This document shows positions 44,275 through 53,539 of a DNA stretch of 64,000 bases, piece by piece. Origin of the DNA: an uncultured Porphyromonas sp. (GTDB lineage Bacteria > Bacteroidota > Bacteroidia > Bacteroidales > Porphyromonadaceae); the NCBI RefSeq assembly GCF_938023125.1, contig NZ_CALHDW010000011.1, forward strand, positions 90,793-154,792, read 5' to 3'. Numbering within the stretch: position 1 is the first letter of the stretch; every line of letters begins with the position of its first letter. The notes beneath the pieces are model-generated. The model was not told the origin of the DNA, made no database searches, and saw only the letters and a program-made list of their open reading frames with translations. The position numbers and the translations under genes are program-made.

Positions 44275-45572
44275 AGCTTTTTCTTTTCAGTGGGGGATGG
44301 AATGCGAGCGGGGCGAGGCAAAACAAAAAGAGATATGGCCCCAAGTAACATAAGGAGGAGACCTACATAGACTGCAGGTAACCAAGGGTCGCGCACAATC
44401 TCGAACACAGAGACGGTACTCCACCTCCCCATCTCTTGATCGTAATTGAGCTGATAGATGTCCCAGCCGTCGAACTTAATGGGCTTATTTACCGTGATCT
44501 TGCCCTTTACAAACTTATCATTCGGGCTATAGATGGAGACGAACGAACGGAATTGCTTCGGCTCCGGATCGGGCATGACAATGCTTGTGCTGTCCGGCAG
44601 GGATAGAGCTCTGAAAGGGATAAGGTAGCTACCGGAGGTTACCCAGCCGTTCACTACTTGCCCCGTCTCTTGGTTGGTTGCACGTACTTCGATACCATGT
44701 ACTGCTCCTGTACTGCCAAACTCTACAAAATGCATGCTATCCCGGGAGACTACCGGAGCACTCAGGGGCAAATGCTGTAAGACCTCTATCTTCCATGCTT
44801 TGTAGGTGCCCATAATGGGTGTCTTCTCTACAGAGAGTTGCCAGGGATGCCCTGCGGGAAGGGTCTCTCCACTGCGGCTGTCTATAATCATCAGCTTAGG
44901 CGGGTACTCTTCTAGTTCGAAGCGTTCCAATTCGATAGCGAGAGGGAGATCATATAGTTCGGTAGAGAAATCTTTGGTTGCTCGCCACTCGGGGCGGTTC
45001 TCGCTGGCATCTACCTGCATGCGGTATCTCTGCAAGTCGTGAGCCCCCAGTAGTCCCGCAAAGAGGGCAATGTAGAGCCCTAAGTGATTCAGAAGAAAGG
45101 CAATGTACCTACTCCAAGGCATGTTGCGTCGTCGCCCCCTTAGGATAAAGGTAAAGGTGGTGCCGCCCAGCACGACAAGGAGAAGGAGATAACTCATGAG
45201 GAAATACCACGTAGAGAGCACATAACTGAAGCCCACGGCATGTACCGGCTCTTGCAGATTGGCTCCATGGGGTGCAGCGAGTTCTATTTGTCGGGTAAGG
45301 CCCATTATGATGGAGAGGCCCATAAGTATCGCCATCGCAGCGATAGACATTTTGTATCCGGTTAGAAAGGTAGCTATCCTATTGCCTCGCCGTGCAAGGA
45401 TGGCGAGTAGGAGAGAAAGGAGAAGAATCCCAACCCCTCCGATAATATTTAGAGGATAAGCAAACCCATGAAAAGGAATGGGGCCGAGGGTGAAGTGCAG
45501 TAGGATTCCAACGACCAGAATAGCCGATGCAATAACAAATGCTTCAACGAAGCTCCAGGGGTCTCTCCACAT
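44271..45572 (-). CDS. ResB-like cytochrome c biogenesis protein
   Basis: The 433-aa protein has N-terminal membrane helices (AFVIASAILVVGILLHFTL and four more to about residue 190), a periplasmic domain of about 200 residues, and a final helix (WLPAVYVGLLLMLLGAISLF). The periplasmic part has PLAIELERFELEEYPP and KPIKFDGWDIYQLNYD, the second of which matches the ResB signature. With CcsA it makes the System II cytochrome c synthase. It lies 147 bases after nrfA, past a terminator. Confidence 0.85.
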   Translation of the reverse strand: MWRDPWSFVEAFVIASAILVVGILLHFTLGPIPFHGFAYPLNIIGGVGILLLSLLLAILARRGNRIATFLTGYKMSIAAMAILMGLSIIMGLTRQIELAAPHGANLQEPVHAVGFSYVLSTWYFLMSYLLLLVVLGGTTFTFILRGRRRNMPWSRYIAFLLNHLGLYIALFAGLLGAHDLQRYRMQVDASENRPEWRATKDFSTELYDLPLAIELERFELEEYPPKLMIIDSRSGETLPAGHPWQLSVEKTPIMGTYKAWKIEVLQHLPLSAPVVSRDSMHFVEFGSTGAVHGIEVRATNQETGQVVNGWVTSGSYLIPFRALSLPDSTSIVMPDPEPKQFRSFVSIYSPNDKFVKGKITVNKPIKFDGWDIYQLNYDQEMGRWSTVSVFEIVRDPWLPAVYVGLLLMLLGAISLFVLPRPARIPSPTEKKKL

Positions 45573-45666
45573 TGTATTTGTATATCTGTAAGCTGTCTTT
45601 CTTCGAAAATCGGAGCTTATAAGTGAGCCGAAAAGCCTTATCCCACATACAAACTCCGTTGATAAG

Positions 45667-45706
45667 CAAAAAGAGTGGCCCCATACCAGTCTAGTACGAG
45701 GCCACC
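45667..45706 (-). terminator. Terminator of nrfA
   Basis: GTGGCC (45675-45680) pairs with GGCCAC (45700-45705). On the minus strand the stem is followed by TCTTTTTG. It lies about 15 bases after the nrfA stop codon, so resB-ccsA may rely on read-through or on another promoter. Confidence 0.65.
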
Positions 45707-45719
45707 TTTAGGGTTAGTT

Positions 45720-47201
45720 TTAGATGCGCTGTTTCTGTTTGGCTTGCTCTACCCACTTAGGTACTACAACATCTAAGAACTTCTTCTTATTGGCCTGAAG
45801 TTCTTCCGGATTAAGCCCGATATAACGCTGAGCCTTCTCTTTAGTGGAAATGTCCGGCATGGGCACATCGCCGGTAAAGCCAAGCTTGGCAAGCACTTTG
45901 GAGATGGCAAGTCTTGCTTGTAGGGCTCGCTCGAGACCATTGGAGAGAATCCGTGTAACCTCTTGGGGTGCGTGGAAGGAGGCTCCGTGAGAGGCAACGC
46001 CATAGTCCCAACGCCATTGTGCTTGACGTATGTAGCGCAAGACTGGTTTCATGGCAGCTTCTGTAGCACCCTTATCCCAAGCGAACTTAGCCTCTATGTG
46101 TGCTGCGGCAAGCTCTTTCTCAAGTTTGTTGCGAATCTCGTTGGCCATACGCTGGCGGTCGTAAACATTCTTACGGAGCACCTCTTCGCTTTCTCGGTGG
46201 CAAACCTGGCAAGTGCGATCAATATAGTTGAGCGGACTCTGTATGTGGTGATCGCTAAACTTCATGCCGCCCTGGCTCATATAAGGCATATGACAATCGG
46301 CACAAGCTACACCTCTCTGGGCATGTATGCCGAGTTGTGCAATCTCAAAGTCGGGATGCTGAGCCTTGAGGATAGGCGTTTTGCTGATGGCATGGATGTA
46401 GTCGTAGTACTCCATTTCGTCGTAGTACTTCTCTACATCTTCCATAGAAGTGCCCTTATCCCAAGGGAATGTGAGGTATTTATTCTCTTTACGGAAATAG
46501 TACTCCACGTGGCACTGCGCACAGACCAAAGAGCGCATCTCCTGATGAGTTGCCTTGGTAATGTCTTTTCCCATTCGCCCAAAAGCCTCAACGAGGGCGG
46601 GGCGAGAGATACGGAGATCCATGGTTTCGGTATCATGGCAGTCTGCGCACCCGATGGGGTTGACAATCTCGCTACCCATGGCACTCCACTTTTGGTTGTA
46701 GAAGGCTTCTACTCCCATTGCCTGCATCATTCTGGGAACATCCGGGCTTTTACAAGTCCAACAGGTCGCAGGTTGTATATCATCCATTCCATCTACACCG
46801 GGAGAGCCCGTGCGTAGCGTGTGCAACATATCTTGTATGGCATAGTAATGACCGCGAGGCGCACTATAGTCTTTCGAAAAGGCGTATCCGGCCCAGAATA
46901 TTACCATCTCGGGGCGTTGCGCCAAGACATCTACGGGTTTGTTGCCATTAAACTCCGAAGAAAAAGAGGTGTCTGCCGTCTGTAGCCAGGTCTCATATTC
47001 TTTGGGATAGTTGGATTGGAAAAGCGCGTTTCGGGCCTCCTGTGGAGCGATCTCTACCTTTTTATTGGCAAAGATAGAGGCAACCTCTGCACGGCGTTGC
47101 ATAATAGACGAGGCCAAAAGACCGAGACAAAAAACTACTACCATAGTAGCTACAAACAGCGCCCAGCCCTGCCATCTCTTCAGCTTTCTTTTTTCTTTCA
47201 T
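45720..47201 (-). CDS. nrfA: Ammonia-forming cytochrome c nitrite reductase
   Basis: The 493-aa periplasmic pentahaem enzyme reduces nitrite to ammonia with six electrons. Haem 1 has the special CxxCK motif (CWTCK, residues 147-151), with lysine as the axial ligand; the other four are CADCH (185-189), CAQCH (227-231), CADCH (300-304) and CQVCH (331-335). A single N-terminal helix (about 12-32) acts as an uncleaved or cleaved export signal. It lies 33 bases after nrfH and ahead of the cytochrome maturation genes. Confidence 0.97.
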   Translation of the reverse strand: MKEKRKLKRWQGWALFVATMVVVFCLGLLASSIMQRRAEVASIFANKKVEIAPQEARNALFQSNYPKEYETWLQTADTSFSSEFNGNKPVDVLAQRPEMVIFWAGYAFSKDYSAPRGHYYAIQDMLHTLRTGSPGVDGMDDIQPATCWTCKSPDVPRMMQAMGVEAFYNQKWSAMGSEIVNPIGCADCHDTETMDLRISRPALVEAFGRMGKDITKATHQEMRSLVCAQCHVEYYFRKENKYLTFPWDKGTSMEDVEKYYDEMEYYDYIHAISKTPILKAQHPDFEIAQLGIHAQRGVACADCHMPYMSQGGMKFSDHHIQSPLNYIDRTCQVCHRESEEVLRKNVYDRQRMANEIRNKLEKELAAAHIEAKFAWDKGATEAAMKPVLRYIRQAQWRWDYGVASHGASFHAPQEVTRILSNGLERALQARLAISKVLAKLGFTGDVPMPDISTKEKAQRYIGLNPEELQANKKKFLDVVVPKWVEQAKQKQRI

Positions 47202-47234
47202 AGGAGTCTCTTTTTTATTCTAACCATACTGTCA

Positions 47235-47870
47235 TTATCTCTTTTCTTTCCCCGCTTTTAGCTGGTCTCTAAGCCAATCCGGCACAGGAGACTTGGGATA
47301 CGGCACAATCGCACCTGGAGTAGATGAAAGACTATTCTTACCGCCATGGGGCACGTCTCTGTGACAATCCCAACAAGCTCGTCCCTCTCCGTGAGTAAGT
47401 TGCTTGTGTGTCATTTTTCCTGTCTTCACAAACTCCTGATTCAGTTGAGAGTGGCAACGAACACAATTGTCGTATATCACCTCTTGGCTTGCCGCAATAG
47501 CCTGCATCGCCTGGGGCTCCTTTCTCATCGTGAATATATAGGAGTGCCTCAAGCCATCTTTGGCTTTGAAAAAGTATTTGTTCAGGATATTATTGTGGGG
47601 TACATGGCAATCGTTGCACGTTGCCACCATCTTATGAGACGAGTGTTGCCACGTTGCATAGTAGGGACCCATCACGTGACAATTGACGCAGACCTTAGGA
47701 TCATCCGAAAGGTAGCTGTAGGCTTTAGACACATATACGAGGTAGGCTCCCAAGCCAAATATGATGCCGGTCAAAAGCACCGCCCCCACCTGAGCGCCAT
47801 AAGAGGGGAGCAAACGCCGCTTCAGAGAGCTTATGCGGGAAGAAAAAGAATGGAACCGTTTGGTACACAT
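47235..47870 (-). CDS. nrfH: Cytochrome c nitrite reductase small subunit
   Basis: The 211-aa quinol dehydrogenase feeds electrons from menaquinol to NrfA. An N-terminal membrane anchor (VGAVLLTGIIFGLGAYLVYV, about 28-47) is followed by four haem sites: CVNCH (61-65), CNDCH (85-89), CVRCH (136-140) and CWDCH (166-170). The first site belongs to a CVNCHVM segment typical of NapC/NirT-type NrfH. It is the first gene of the nrf group and has a good promoter. Confidence 0.95.
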   Translation of the reverse strand: MCTKRFHSFSSRISSLKRRLLPSYGAQVGAVLLTGIIFGLGAYLVYVSKAYSYLSDDPKVCVNCHVMGPYYATWQHSSHKMVATCNDCHVPHNNILNKYFFKAKDGLRHSYIFTMRKEPQAMQAIAASQEVIYDNCVRCHSQLNQEFVKTGKMTHKQLTHGEGRACWDCHRDVPHGGKNSLSSTPGAIVPYPKSPVPDWLRDQLKAGKEKR

Positions 47871-47954
47871 AAGCCATTATTTTTTGAATCCTACAATAGG
47901 GTGGTGACCTACGCTTGGGTTATCCTCCCAATAGGTACATATCACTCACTGCAA

Positions 47955-47985
47955 CAAAGATACACACTAATGATCTAATTTCCAA
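47955..47985 (-). promoter_or_regulatory. Promoter of nrfHA
   Basis: On the minus strand TTG (47983-47985), 20 bases and TATCTTTG (47955-47962) match the Bacteroidota consensus. The start would lie about 75 bases before nrfH. I see no clear FNR- or NarL-like operator. Confidence 0.75.
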
Positions 47986-48146
47986 ATAAAATGCTCCCCT
48001 TTCTCAAACGCGACTCTCTTGCCCTCTTGCTCTCCTTAAACCGCTTGAATGGTTAAGCGGCGTGAGGATGTTGGTCGAGAAGCCTTCGGGCTCTTCATCC
48101 CTGTTGTCAAAGGAGGGGAGCGGCTTCTTGGGGTGCCCCGGGAGGT

Positions 48147-48365
48147 TATCCCAAGCCATGTATTCCAACCGAAAAAGGGACAAAGCCCGAGTCCTTTTCC
48201 CCTCTTGGCTGATTTTCTCCCGAAGTAGAGGCTGATTTTTTTTTATTTCTAGGCTGAAAATGGGGCGACATTCTGCCTGATTTTCTTTGAGATTTAGGCC
48301 TAAATCCTACAAAATATTAGCCGGCAAATTTTGCCCTCCCACTAGAGAGTCCCTTTGCATGCCCT
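48147..48365. repeat. Dispersed AT-rich intergenic repeat, copy 7 (long form)
   Basis: About 220 bases are closely related to copy 6 and have the same core as copies 1 and 4 (ATTTCTAGGCTGAAAATGGG, ATTCTGCCTGATTTT). It lies in the 1,077-base gap between nrfH and the fimbrial operon. The rest of the gap holds the nrf promoter, the fimbrial promoter and its leader; no further gene can be supported. Confidence 0.75.
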
Positions 48366-48693
48366 TTTTGCAGCAGAAGTCTTGGCCCTACGGTCTTGGT
48401 CCTTACCGAGAGTTTGAGCTCGAGAAGGAGGTAGTGGGTAAGAGCTGTAAGGCTGTGCGATTAGTCCGTGGTGCAAGCTATACACCTATATATATAATAA
48501 GGGGAGTGGGGTGGAGGTGCCCGGGCTACCCATCCCTTTTTCCGACCCTCTTTCCCGGCGTGTCGGCTGATTAGGCTTGAGTTACACTGAGTGCAGATAG
48601 TGAGCAAGGATATGGCTCTACTACCCGCTGGCTCGAGAAAACGATCAAATAGGAGAGTTTTGGTCTGGATTTATTGTTTTTTACTACTTCTTG

Positions 48694-48725
48694 TTGTTTT
48701 TTGTCGTTGTTTCTTTGTACCTTTG
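48694..48725 (+). promoter_or_regulatory. Promoter of the fimbrial operon
   Basis: TTG (48694-48696), 21 bases and TACCTTTG (48718-48725) match the consensus, after a T-rich upstream tract. The leader is about 215 bases and contains an AGAGTC...GACTCT pairing near 48865-48904. No flanking inverted repeats of a phase-variable switch are evident. Confidence 0.7.
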
Positions 48726-48947
48726 CTCCGTTTTTAATGGAAGAGGTATGAGTGTTTGGGTTACTCAAACCAACTCAATACCATAATAGAGAGGTAAAAC
48801 AAGAATAAAGTGAACGGGTGTAATTCTCACAACCAAAGGATTGGTTCCGCATTAATCGCTTTTCGAGAGTCTCTGTGTATAGGGTGTACAGGGGCTTGAC
48901 TCTCTCTTTCTCTCATTTGTTTTATATGAAAATCAATGTTCGTTAGT

Positions 48948-49562
48948 ATGGATTGTCTCAAGAGGTCGTTTTTGACAGTGGCCGTAATGGCTCTAGGTGC
49001 TCTGACAGCAAGTGCACAAAAAGCCGCGCTCAAGACTAATCTTCTCTATGGAGGAGGTCTTCAGAGTCCCAATTTGTCACTGGAGTATCGACTCGCTCCG
49101 CGTTGGAGTGTGGATCTTAGTGGAGGTGCGAATTTCTTTTTCTATGGCACCGACCCCTCTTCTGATCGTTACAAGACAAAGAAAATCAGCCATTGGCTTG
49201 TGCAACCTGAGGTAAGGTACTGGACCTGCGAGGCTTTCAACGGTCTCTTCTTTGGTTTGCATGCTCAAGGGGCTGCCTTCAATGTTGGGGGAGTGAATAT
49301 CCCATTTGTCTTGGAAAACAAGAACAGTGTGATGAAGGATCACCGTTACGAGGGCTATCTCGTGGGTGGAGGTCTCTCTGCAGGATACCACTTGATCATA
49401 AACAGACGCTTTAGCATGGAGTTTCAATTGGGCTTGGGTTACAATTGGATCCACTACGACAAGTTTGAATGTGTTCGATGTGGAGACAAGGTTGGCGAAG
49501 GTACGGCCAACTATTTAGGCCCCACTAAGGCTGCTATATCATTAGTGTATACCATAAAGTAA
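48948..49562 (+). CDS. DUF3575-type outer-membrane protein of the fimbrial operon
   Basis: The 204-aa protein starts at ATG 48948 (MDCLKRSFLTVAVMALGALT, a clean signal peptide); an ATG at 48936 adds four residues. The body has the DUF3575 pattern: KTNLLYGGGLQSPNLSLEYRL, WSVDLSGGANF, WLVQPEVRYW and a GYHLIINRRFSMEFQLGLGY strand pair, ending as an outer-membrane barrel. DUF3575 proteins stand at the head of Bacteroidota fimbrial operons and may help assembly or anchoring, a role inferred from context. Confidence 0.82.
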   Translation: MDCLKRSFLTVAVMALGALTASAQKAALKTNLLYGGGLQSPNLSLEYRLAPRWSVDLSGGANFFFYGTDPSSDRYKTKKISHWLVQPEVRYWTCEAFNGLFFGLHAQGAAFNVGGVNIPFVLENKNSVMKDHRYEGYLVGGGLSAGYHLIINRRFSMEFQLGLGYNWIHYDKFECVRCGDKVGEGTANYLGPTKAAISLVYTIK

Positions 49563-49563
49563 G

Positions 49564-51048
49564 ATGAGAGAGAGTACTATGAATAGAATGAGACATACTA
49601 AGATTGCTATATTACTGCTTTTCCTTTGCACTCCACTTCTTTTGGGTGCACAAGAGAGCACGACTCCTCGCTGGGCTTACAATCATCTAAAAGCCTCTCG
49701 TTCTGCAGATGGGACGAAGCTTGTATTGTCATTGGATATTGAGCCTCTACGCAATTCGTTAGGCGCTCAAGAGGTAGCCATCCTCTCCCCTCGAATTGTT
49801 TCTGCAGATGGGACGCAGGAGGTGGACCTCGGTACCTATTATATAGCCGGAGCTTTGCGCATGAAGGCACTAAAGCGTGCCGTTAGCCTAAAGCAAGAGC
49901 TACCTGCCGGTATACCCATGAGCGAAGTGAAAACGCTCAGAGATGTAGCTAAGTCTCCTATACATATTGAGCGTACAGTACCCTTTGAGTACTGGATGAG
50001 CAATGCTAAGATCCGCATCGCCGAGAAGGCCTTTGGCTGTGTCGACTGCGAAGCCTATAGCATAACCGGAACAAAAGACTTTGTCGATATCAATCTCTTT
50101 GGCCCCGTAGACTATAAGTATTATGACTACGAGCCTTTCAAGGTAGAGCAGAAGAGCTACGAAGAGGAGATGATTTCGCACGTAGAGTTTAGAGTGGCTC
50201 GCTCTGAGTTGCTTAGAGACTTTGCCAACAATGCCTCTGAGATCGATCGTATCAACGACTTTATCTCCAAGGCTCTAAAGCTTGCCGACTCCGGCGCTAC
50301 CATCGGTGATGTCTATATTGGCGGGTATGCATCTCCGGAAGGCGAGTTCAATAGCAACCTAACCCTCTCGCAGGCTCGCTCTGAGGTGCTTGCTAAGATG
50401 ATCGAGGAGAAATATCCTAAGCTTCGCAAGACGGCACGCTTTGAGATCAAGGGTAATGGTGAGGACTGGCAAGGCTTGAGAGAGGCCCTCGTGGCAAGCT
50501 CTTATAGCTATGCTAAGGACGTTGTCGCTATTATCGATCGGTATAGCACCGACCTCGAGAGAGAAAAAGATATCAAGGCTATGGAGGGGGGGCGTGTCTA
50601 CAACGAGCTTCTCCAGAATGTCTATCCGCCCCTACGCCGCACGGTATTTAAGATGAGATACGACGTGCGCCCCTATACGGTAGACGAGTTGCCGGGCATC
50701 TATAAGAGCAAGCCCGAACTTCTCAGCGCTTGGGAGCTCTATCAGTTGGCTCAGGTGCATTACATCGCCAAGGGGCTTAACCCCACGAGTGTGTATGCTA
50801 CGGCCCATCGCATCTATCCGAAAGATCGTGACATGGCACTCAACTACGTCACCTCGCTCCTAAAGAATGATCAGAATGCCAACCAGGCTCTTAGCATCTT
50901 GGCAACCCTACAAGAAGATGGGACTGTACTCTTCCTCAAAGCTATTGCCGAGAACATGAAGGGGGATATGCCCGCTGCAGATCAATTGCTACACAAGGCA
51001 GCAAAAGCCGGCAATGCCGATGCCAAGAGAGCAATTGAGAGACAATAG
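49564..51048 (+). CDS. DUF3868-type fimbrial assembly protein with OmpA-like segment
   Basis: The 494-aa protein begins 1 base after the previous stop codon; an internal ATG at 49579 gives a slightly shorter signal peptide (ending LLGAQ). The N-terminal DUF3868-type domain covers about 25-200. A segment with IGDVYIGGYASPEGEFNSNL then SQARSEVLAKMI (about residues 250-280) has the OmpA/MotB peptidoglycan-binding pattern. The tail has helical TPR-like units. It probably ties the fimbrial machinery to the cell wall. The function is inferred from operon and fold. Confidence 0.8.
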   Translation: MRESTMNRMRHTKIAILLLFLCTPLLLGAQESTTPRWAYNHLKASRSADGTKLVLSLDIEPLRNSLGAQEVAILSPRIVSADGTQEVDLGTYYIAGALRMKALKRAVSLKQELPAGIPMSEVKTLRDVAKSPIHIERTVPFEYWMSNAKIRIAEKAFGCVDCEAYSITGTKDFVDINLFGPVDYKYYDYEPFKVEQKSYEEEMISHVEFRVARSELLRDFANNASEIDRINDFISKALKLADSGATIGDVYIGGYASPEGEFNSNLTLSQARSEVLAKMIEEKYPKLRKTARFEIKGNGEDWQGLREALVASSYSYAKDVVAIIDRYSTDLEREKDIKAMEGGRVYNELLQNVYPPLRRTVFKMRYDVRPYTVDELPGIYKSKPELLSAWELYQLAQVHYIAKGLNPTSVYATAHRIYPKDRDMALNYVTSLLKNDQNANQALSILATLQEDGTVLFLKAIAENMKGDMPAADQLLHKAAKAGNADAKRAIERQ

Positions 51049-51104
51049 TATAATAGACGCATAATAATTATCAACTAACTAACTATTCACTTAATTAAAA
51101 GAAG

Positions 51105-52463
51105 ATGAAAACAAAAAGTTTTTTCGCACTCCTTCTCGCGGGTGCCCTCTTCTTGCCCTCTTGTAACAAGAGCAAGCAAGAACCTAACAAAATGGAAAAC
51201 GGTCCACAGACTGTAGTAGTAGCTCTCGACTTGGGAGACAACCTACGTGCTGCTATGACAGACGGTCAGGATGTTATCGCTGCCGGAGGTGCTGCATCTG
51301 TAGAAAATGTAGACGTCTATCTAACGACCACAAATGGTACCATCAAGAAGGCTCAGCGATTTGTAAAAGGAAGCGCTGACTTTGGCAAGTTAACCTCTAC
51401 TACAACTGTTGGGGCCGCCGGCGGTGGTTACAAATTCGTTAATGTAGATGCTGTTGTTACTCGTGCTTCGGTTGTGGTTAATCCACAAGCTGCACTTCTA
51501 GCCGTTGGATCTGATGTTAATGACCTTGAGGTTTCTATCAAAGCTAAGGCTAACGAAGCTATCTACTCAGAGTTGAACAAGCCTCTCCAAGCACTCGGTG
51601 TAGAGCCTATCAATCCGGATCCTGCAACGAATGCTAATGTTAAGAAGGTTGAGTTTGAACTCAAGGGCGACATGAGCCGCTTCCAAGTAGCAACTGTTTT
51701 CTCTGTTATCGAATTCAAGGATGCTACTGCTAAGCAGACATTCATTGACTGGAAGAAGCAGTATGTTGCAGCTCACCCCGGTGGCACATACGATGATAAG
51801 GATGCCGCTTATAAGGCCGCTCAGGAGGCTCAGTATGGTTCATATAACAATGGACAACCTACAGGTGCATGGTCAACTATCTGGAAAGTTGTTAAGGTGA
51901 CAGCTCAGAATAAGGGTGTCTTCATGAACGACTTCGATAATACTCTTAAGCTAAGCACTAAGGCTGTTGATGGCCGTCTCTTTGCTACCACCTATGCAGG
52001 TGCATACACTACCACAAATGGTGACCTAACCATTGGCGGCAAGAACGTAACCGATTTCGCTTCTTACTTCAAGGCTGCTGGTTTCACTACTACATTTACA
52101 GGGGCCAGTGCTAAGGTACTTGCATTTAACTTCTTTGCTAAGCAATCACTGACTAAAGATCTTAAGGTGAAGGGTAATGCTCCTCGCCTTCACTTCTTCT
52201 TTGAAGGAGCCAACGTTGATGCTGATCACCAATTTGTTAACCTCGTAGGTTACGACCTTGGTACTGATACATTTAAGGAAGCTCAGTTGCTCAATATTGA
52301 TATGAAAAATATCAATAATGGCGACGGTATCATCGTACAGTCTGATGATCCTACAGTACCTGGCAAGGGTAACCCCGACATCGTTAGTGACAAGTTTAAC
52401 TTGATCGTTAGAGTTACAGTAGCTCCTTGGACGGCTGTTAATGTAACACCTATTGCCGAGTAA
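51105..52463 (+). CDS. Mfa1-like major fimbrial subunit
   Basis: The 452-aa lipoprotein precursor has C20 in its lipobox (FLPSC). An arginine in the stretch DNLRAAMTDG, near residue 43-45 and not far from the N-terminus, is where a gingipain-type cut could free the subunit for polymerisation. The body has two beta-rich domains rich in A, T, N and V, a typical shaft composition, and ends VTVAPWTAVNVTPIAE. A terminator directly after the gene would leave this subunit in excess over the minor subunits. Type V pili of this kind assemble by donor-strand exchange. Confidence 0.85.
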   Translation: MKTKSFFALLLAGALFLPSCNKSKQEPNKMENGPQTVVVALDLGDNLRAAMTDGQDVIAAGGAASVENVDVYLTTTNGTIKKAQRFVKGSADFGKLTSTTTVGAAGGGYKFVNVDAVVTRASVVVNPQAALLAVGSDVNDLEVSIKAKANEAIYSELNKPLQALGVEPINPDPATNANVKKVEFELKGDMSRFQVATVFSVIEFKDATAKQTFIDWKKQYVAAHPGGTYDDKDAAYKAAQEAQYGSYNNGQPTGAWSTIWKVVKVTAQNKGVFMNDFDNTLKLSTKAVDGRLFATTYAGAYTTTNGDLTIGGKNVTDFASYFKAAGFTTTFTGASAKVLAFNFFAKQSLTKDLKVKGNAPRLHFFFEGANVDADHQFVNLVGYDLGTDTFKEAQLLNIDMKNINNGDGIIVQSDDPTVPGKGNPDIVSDKFNLIVRVTVAPWTAVNVTPIAE

Positions 52464-52501
52464 TCTCTACTGATTACCTTAGCTATTTATAGCACAATAT
52501 T

Positions 52502-52555
52502 GTGGGGAGACCTTGAGTCTTTCGGGAGTTTCCGGGTCTCCCCACTTCTTTTCTG
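52502..52555 (+). terminator. Terminator after the major fimbrial subunit gene
   Basis: GTGGGGAGACC (52502-52512) pairs with GGTCTCCCCAC (52535-52545), an 11-bp perfect stem followed by TTCTTTTCT. It splits the operon after the shaft gene, likely lowering expression of the minor subunits. Confidence 0.8.
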
Positions 52556-52613
52556 AACAATTAATTGTCATGGCTTGCTGTAGTACAGCAATATAATGCA
52601 CACATAATGTAGT

Positions 52614-53525
52614 ATGATTACAAAACGATTTTTTTGGACACTAGTGTCCCTCATATTGCCTACCTCACTGCTGTTGAGTAGTTGTTTGAGGGATGACTTA
52701 TCAAAGTGTTATACCAATCGCATAGCACTCTCATATCATGCGGATGGCACTACGGAGGTTCTTCCTAAGTACATCAAGACTGTGCAGCTGTATATATATG
52801 AAGCCAATTCCGGCAAACTCATAGAGCGTCAGGATATTAATACTGATACGCCCTCCGATCCCACACCTATTGTTAAGTTCAATCTGAAGCAAGGGGTCAA
52901 GTATAAGGTCGTAGCTATAGGCAATGTTTCGGATAAGACACTGATCAAGGGTACAGACTCTTCTCTAGGTAACAGCATTACCCTTGGGGAGCCCAATGCT
53001 TTTAATGGAAAAGAGTCGGGTATCAATGACCATCTTTATCTTGGCTCTGCCCTTATTGAGGGGCGCGAAGCATTTAATAGCCAGATCGATTACGTGCGCC
53101 TTTACTCTATCCACTACAATATATATGTAGGTTTGGACAAAGAAAACTTTGACTTTAGCAAAAATCAATATCAGTGGAGAATAGGTCTTGTACCGGGGCT
53201 CTGCGATGGTGCCGGCAATACATTGACGGACAAAGTCACCTATCTCTTTGAGGACTTCAAAGAGGACGAGCGAGGCAGAATGGCAATACCGGGTGCGATG
53301 TTGCGATTCGATCCTAACTCCGTAAACCAAATTACCTTTGAACTGATAGAAAAAACGAGTAACAGAGTTCTACATTCTCTTAATCTCGGAGACTATTTAC
53401 GCACCAAGGCAACAGATGTTGACCTAACTAAGCAGGAGATGGATATCACATTCTTCTATTCTTGTCCCGGCACTGAGATACAAGTTGCCCCCTGGACAGC
53501 AGCAGATGTAAATCCTATTTTCTAA
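52614..53525 (+). CDS. FimB/Mfa2-family fimbrial anchor lipoprotein
   Basis: The 303-aa protein has a lipobox LLSSC (C24) and directly afterwards the family segment LRDDLSKCYTNRIALSYHAD, with its second cysteine. A beta sandwich follows (KTVQLYIYEANSGKLIERQD and YLYLG-like strands), ending VAPWTAADVNPIF. In P. gingivalis the Mfa2 type stays lipid-anchored in the outer membrane and limits fibre length. The C-terminal PWT-x3-V-x-P motif is shared with the neighbouring subunits. Confidence 0.83.
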   Translation: MITKRFFWTLVSLILPTSLLLSSCLRDDLSKCYTNRIALSYHADGTTEVLPKYIKTVQLYIYEANSGKLIERQDINTDTPSDPTPIVKFNLKQGVKYKVVAIGNVSDKTLIKGTDSSLGNSITLGEPNAFNGKESGINDHLYLGSALIEGREAFNSQIDYVRLYSIHYNIYVGLDKENFDFSKNQYQWRIGLVPGLCDGAGNTLTDKVTYLFEDFKEDERGRMAIPGAMLRFDPNSVNQITFELIEKTSNRVLHSLNLGDYLRTKATDVDLTKQEMDITFFYSCPGTEIQVAPWTAADVNPIF

Positions 53526-53539
53526 GAGAGAGACCGACT

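Noticed and set aside
48600..48950. Invertible promoter controlling the fimbrial operon
   Set aside because: No inverted repeats flank the promoter at 48694-48725 and no dedicated invertase gene is adjacent.
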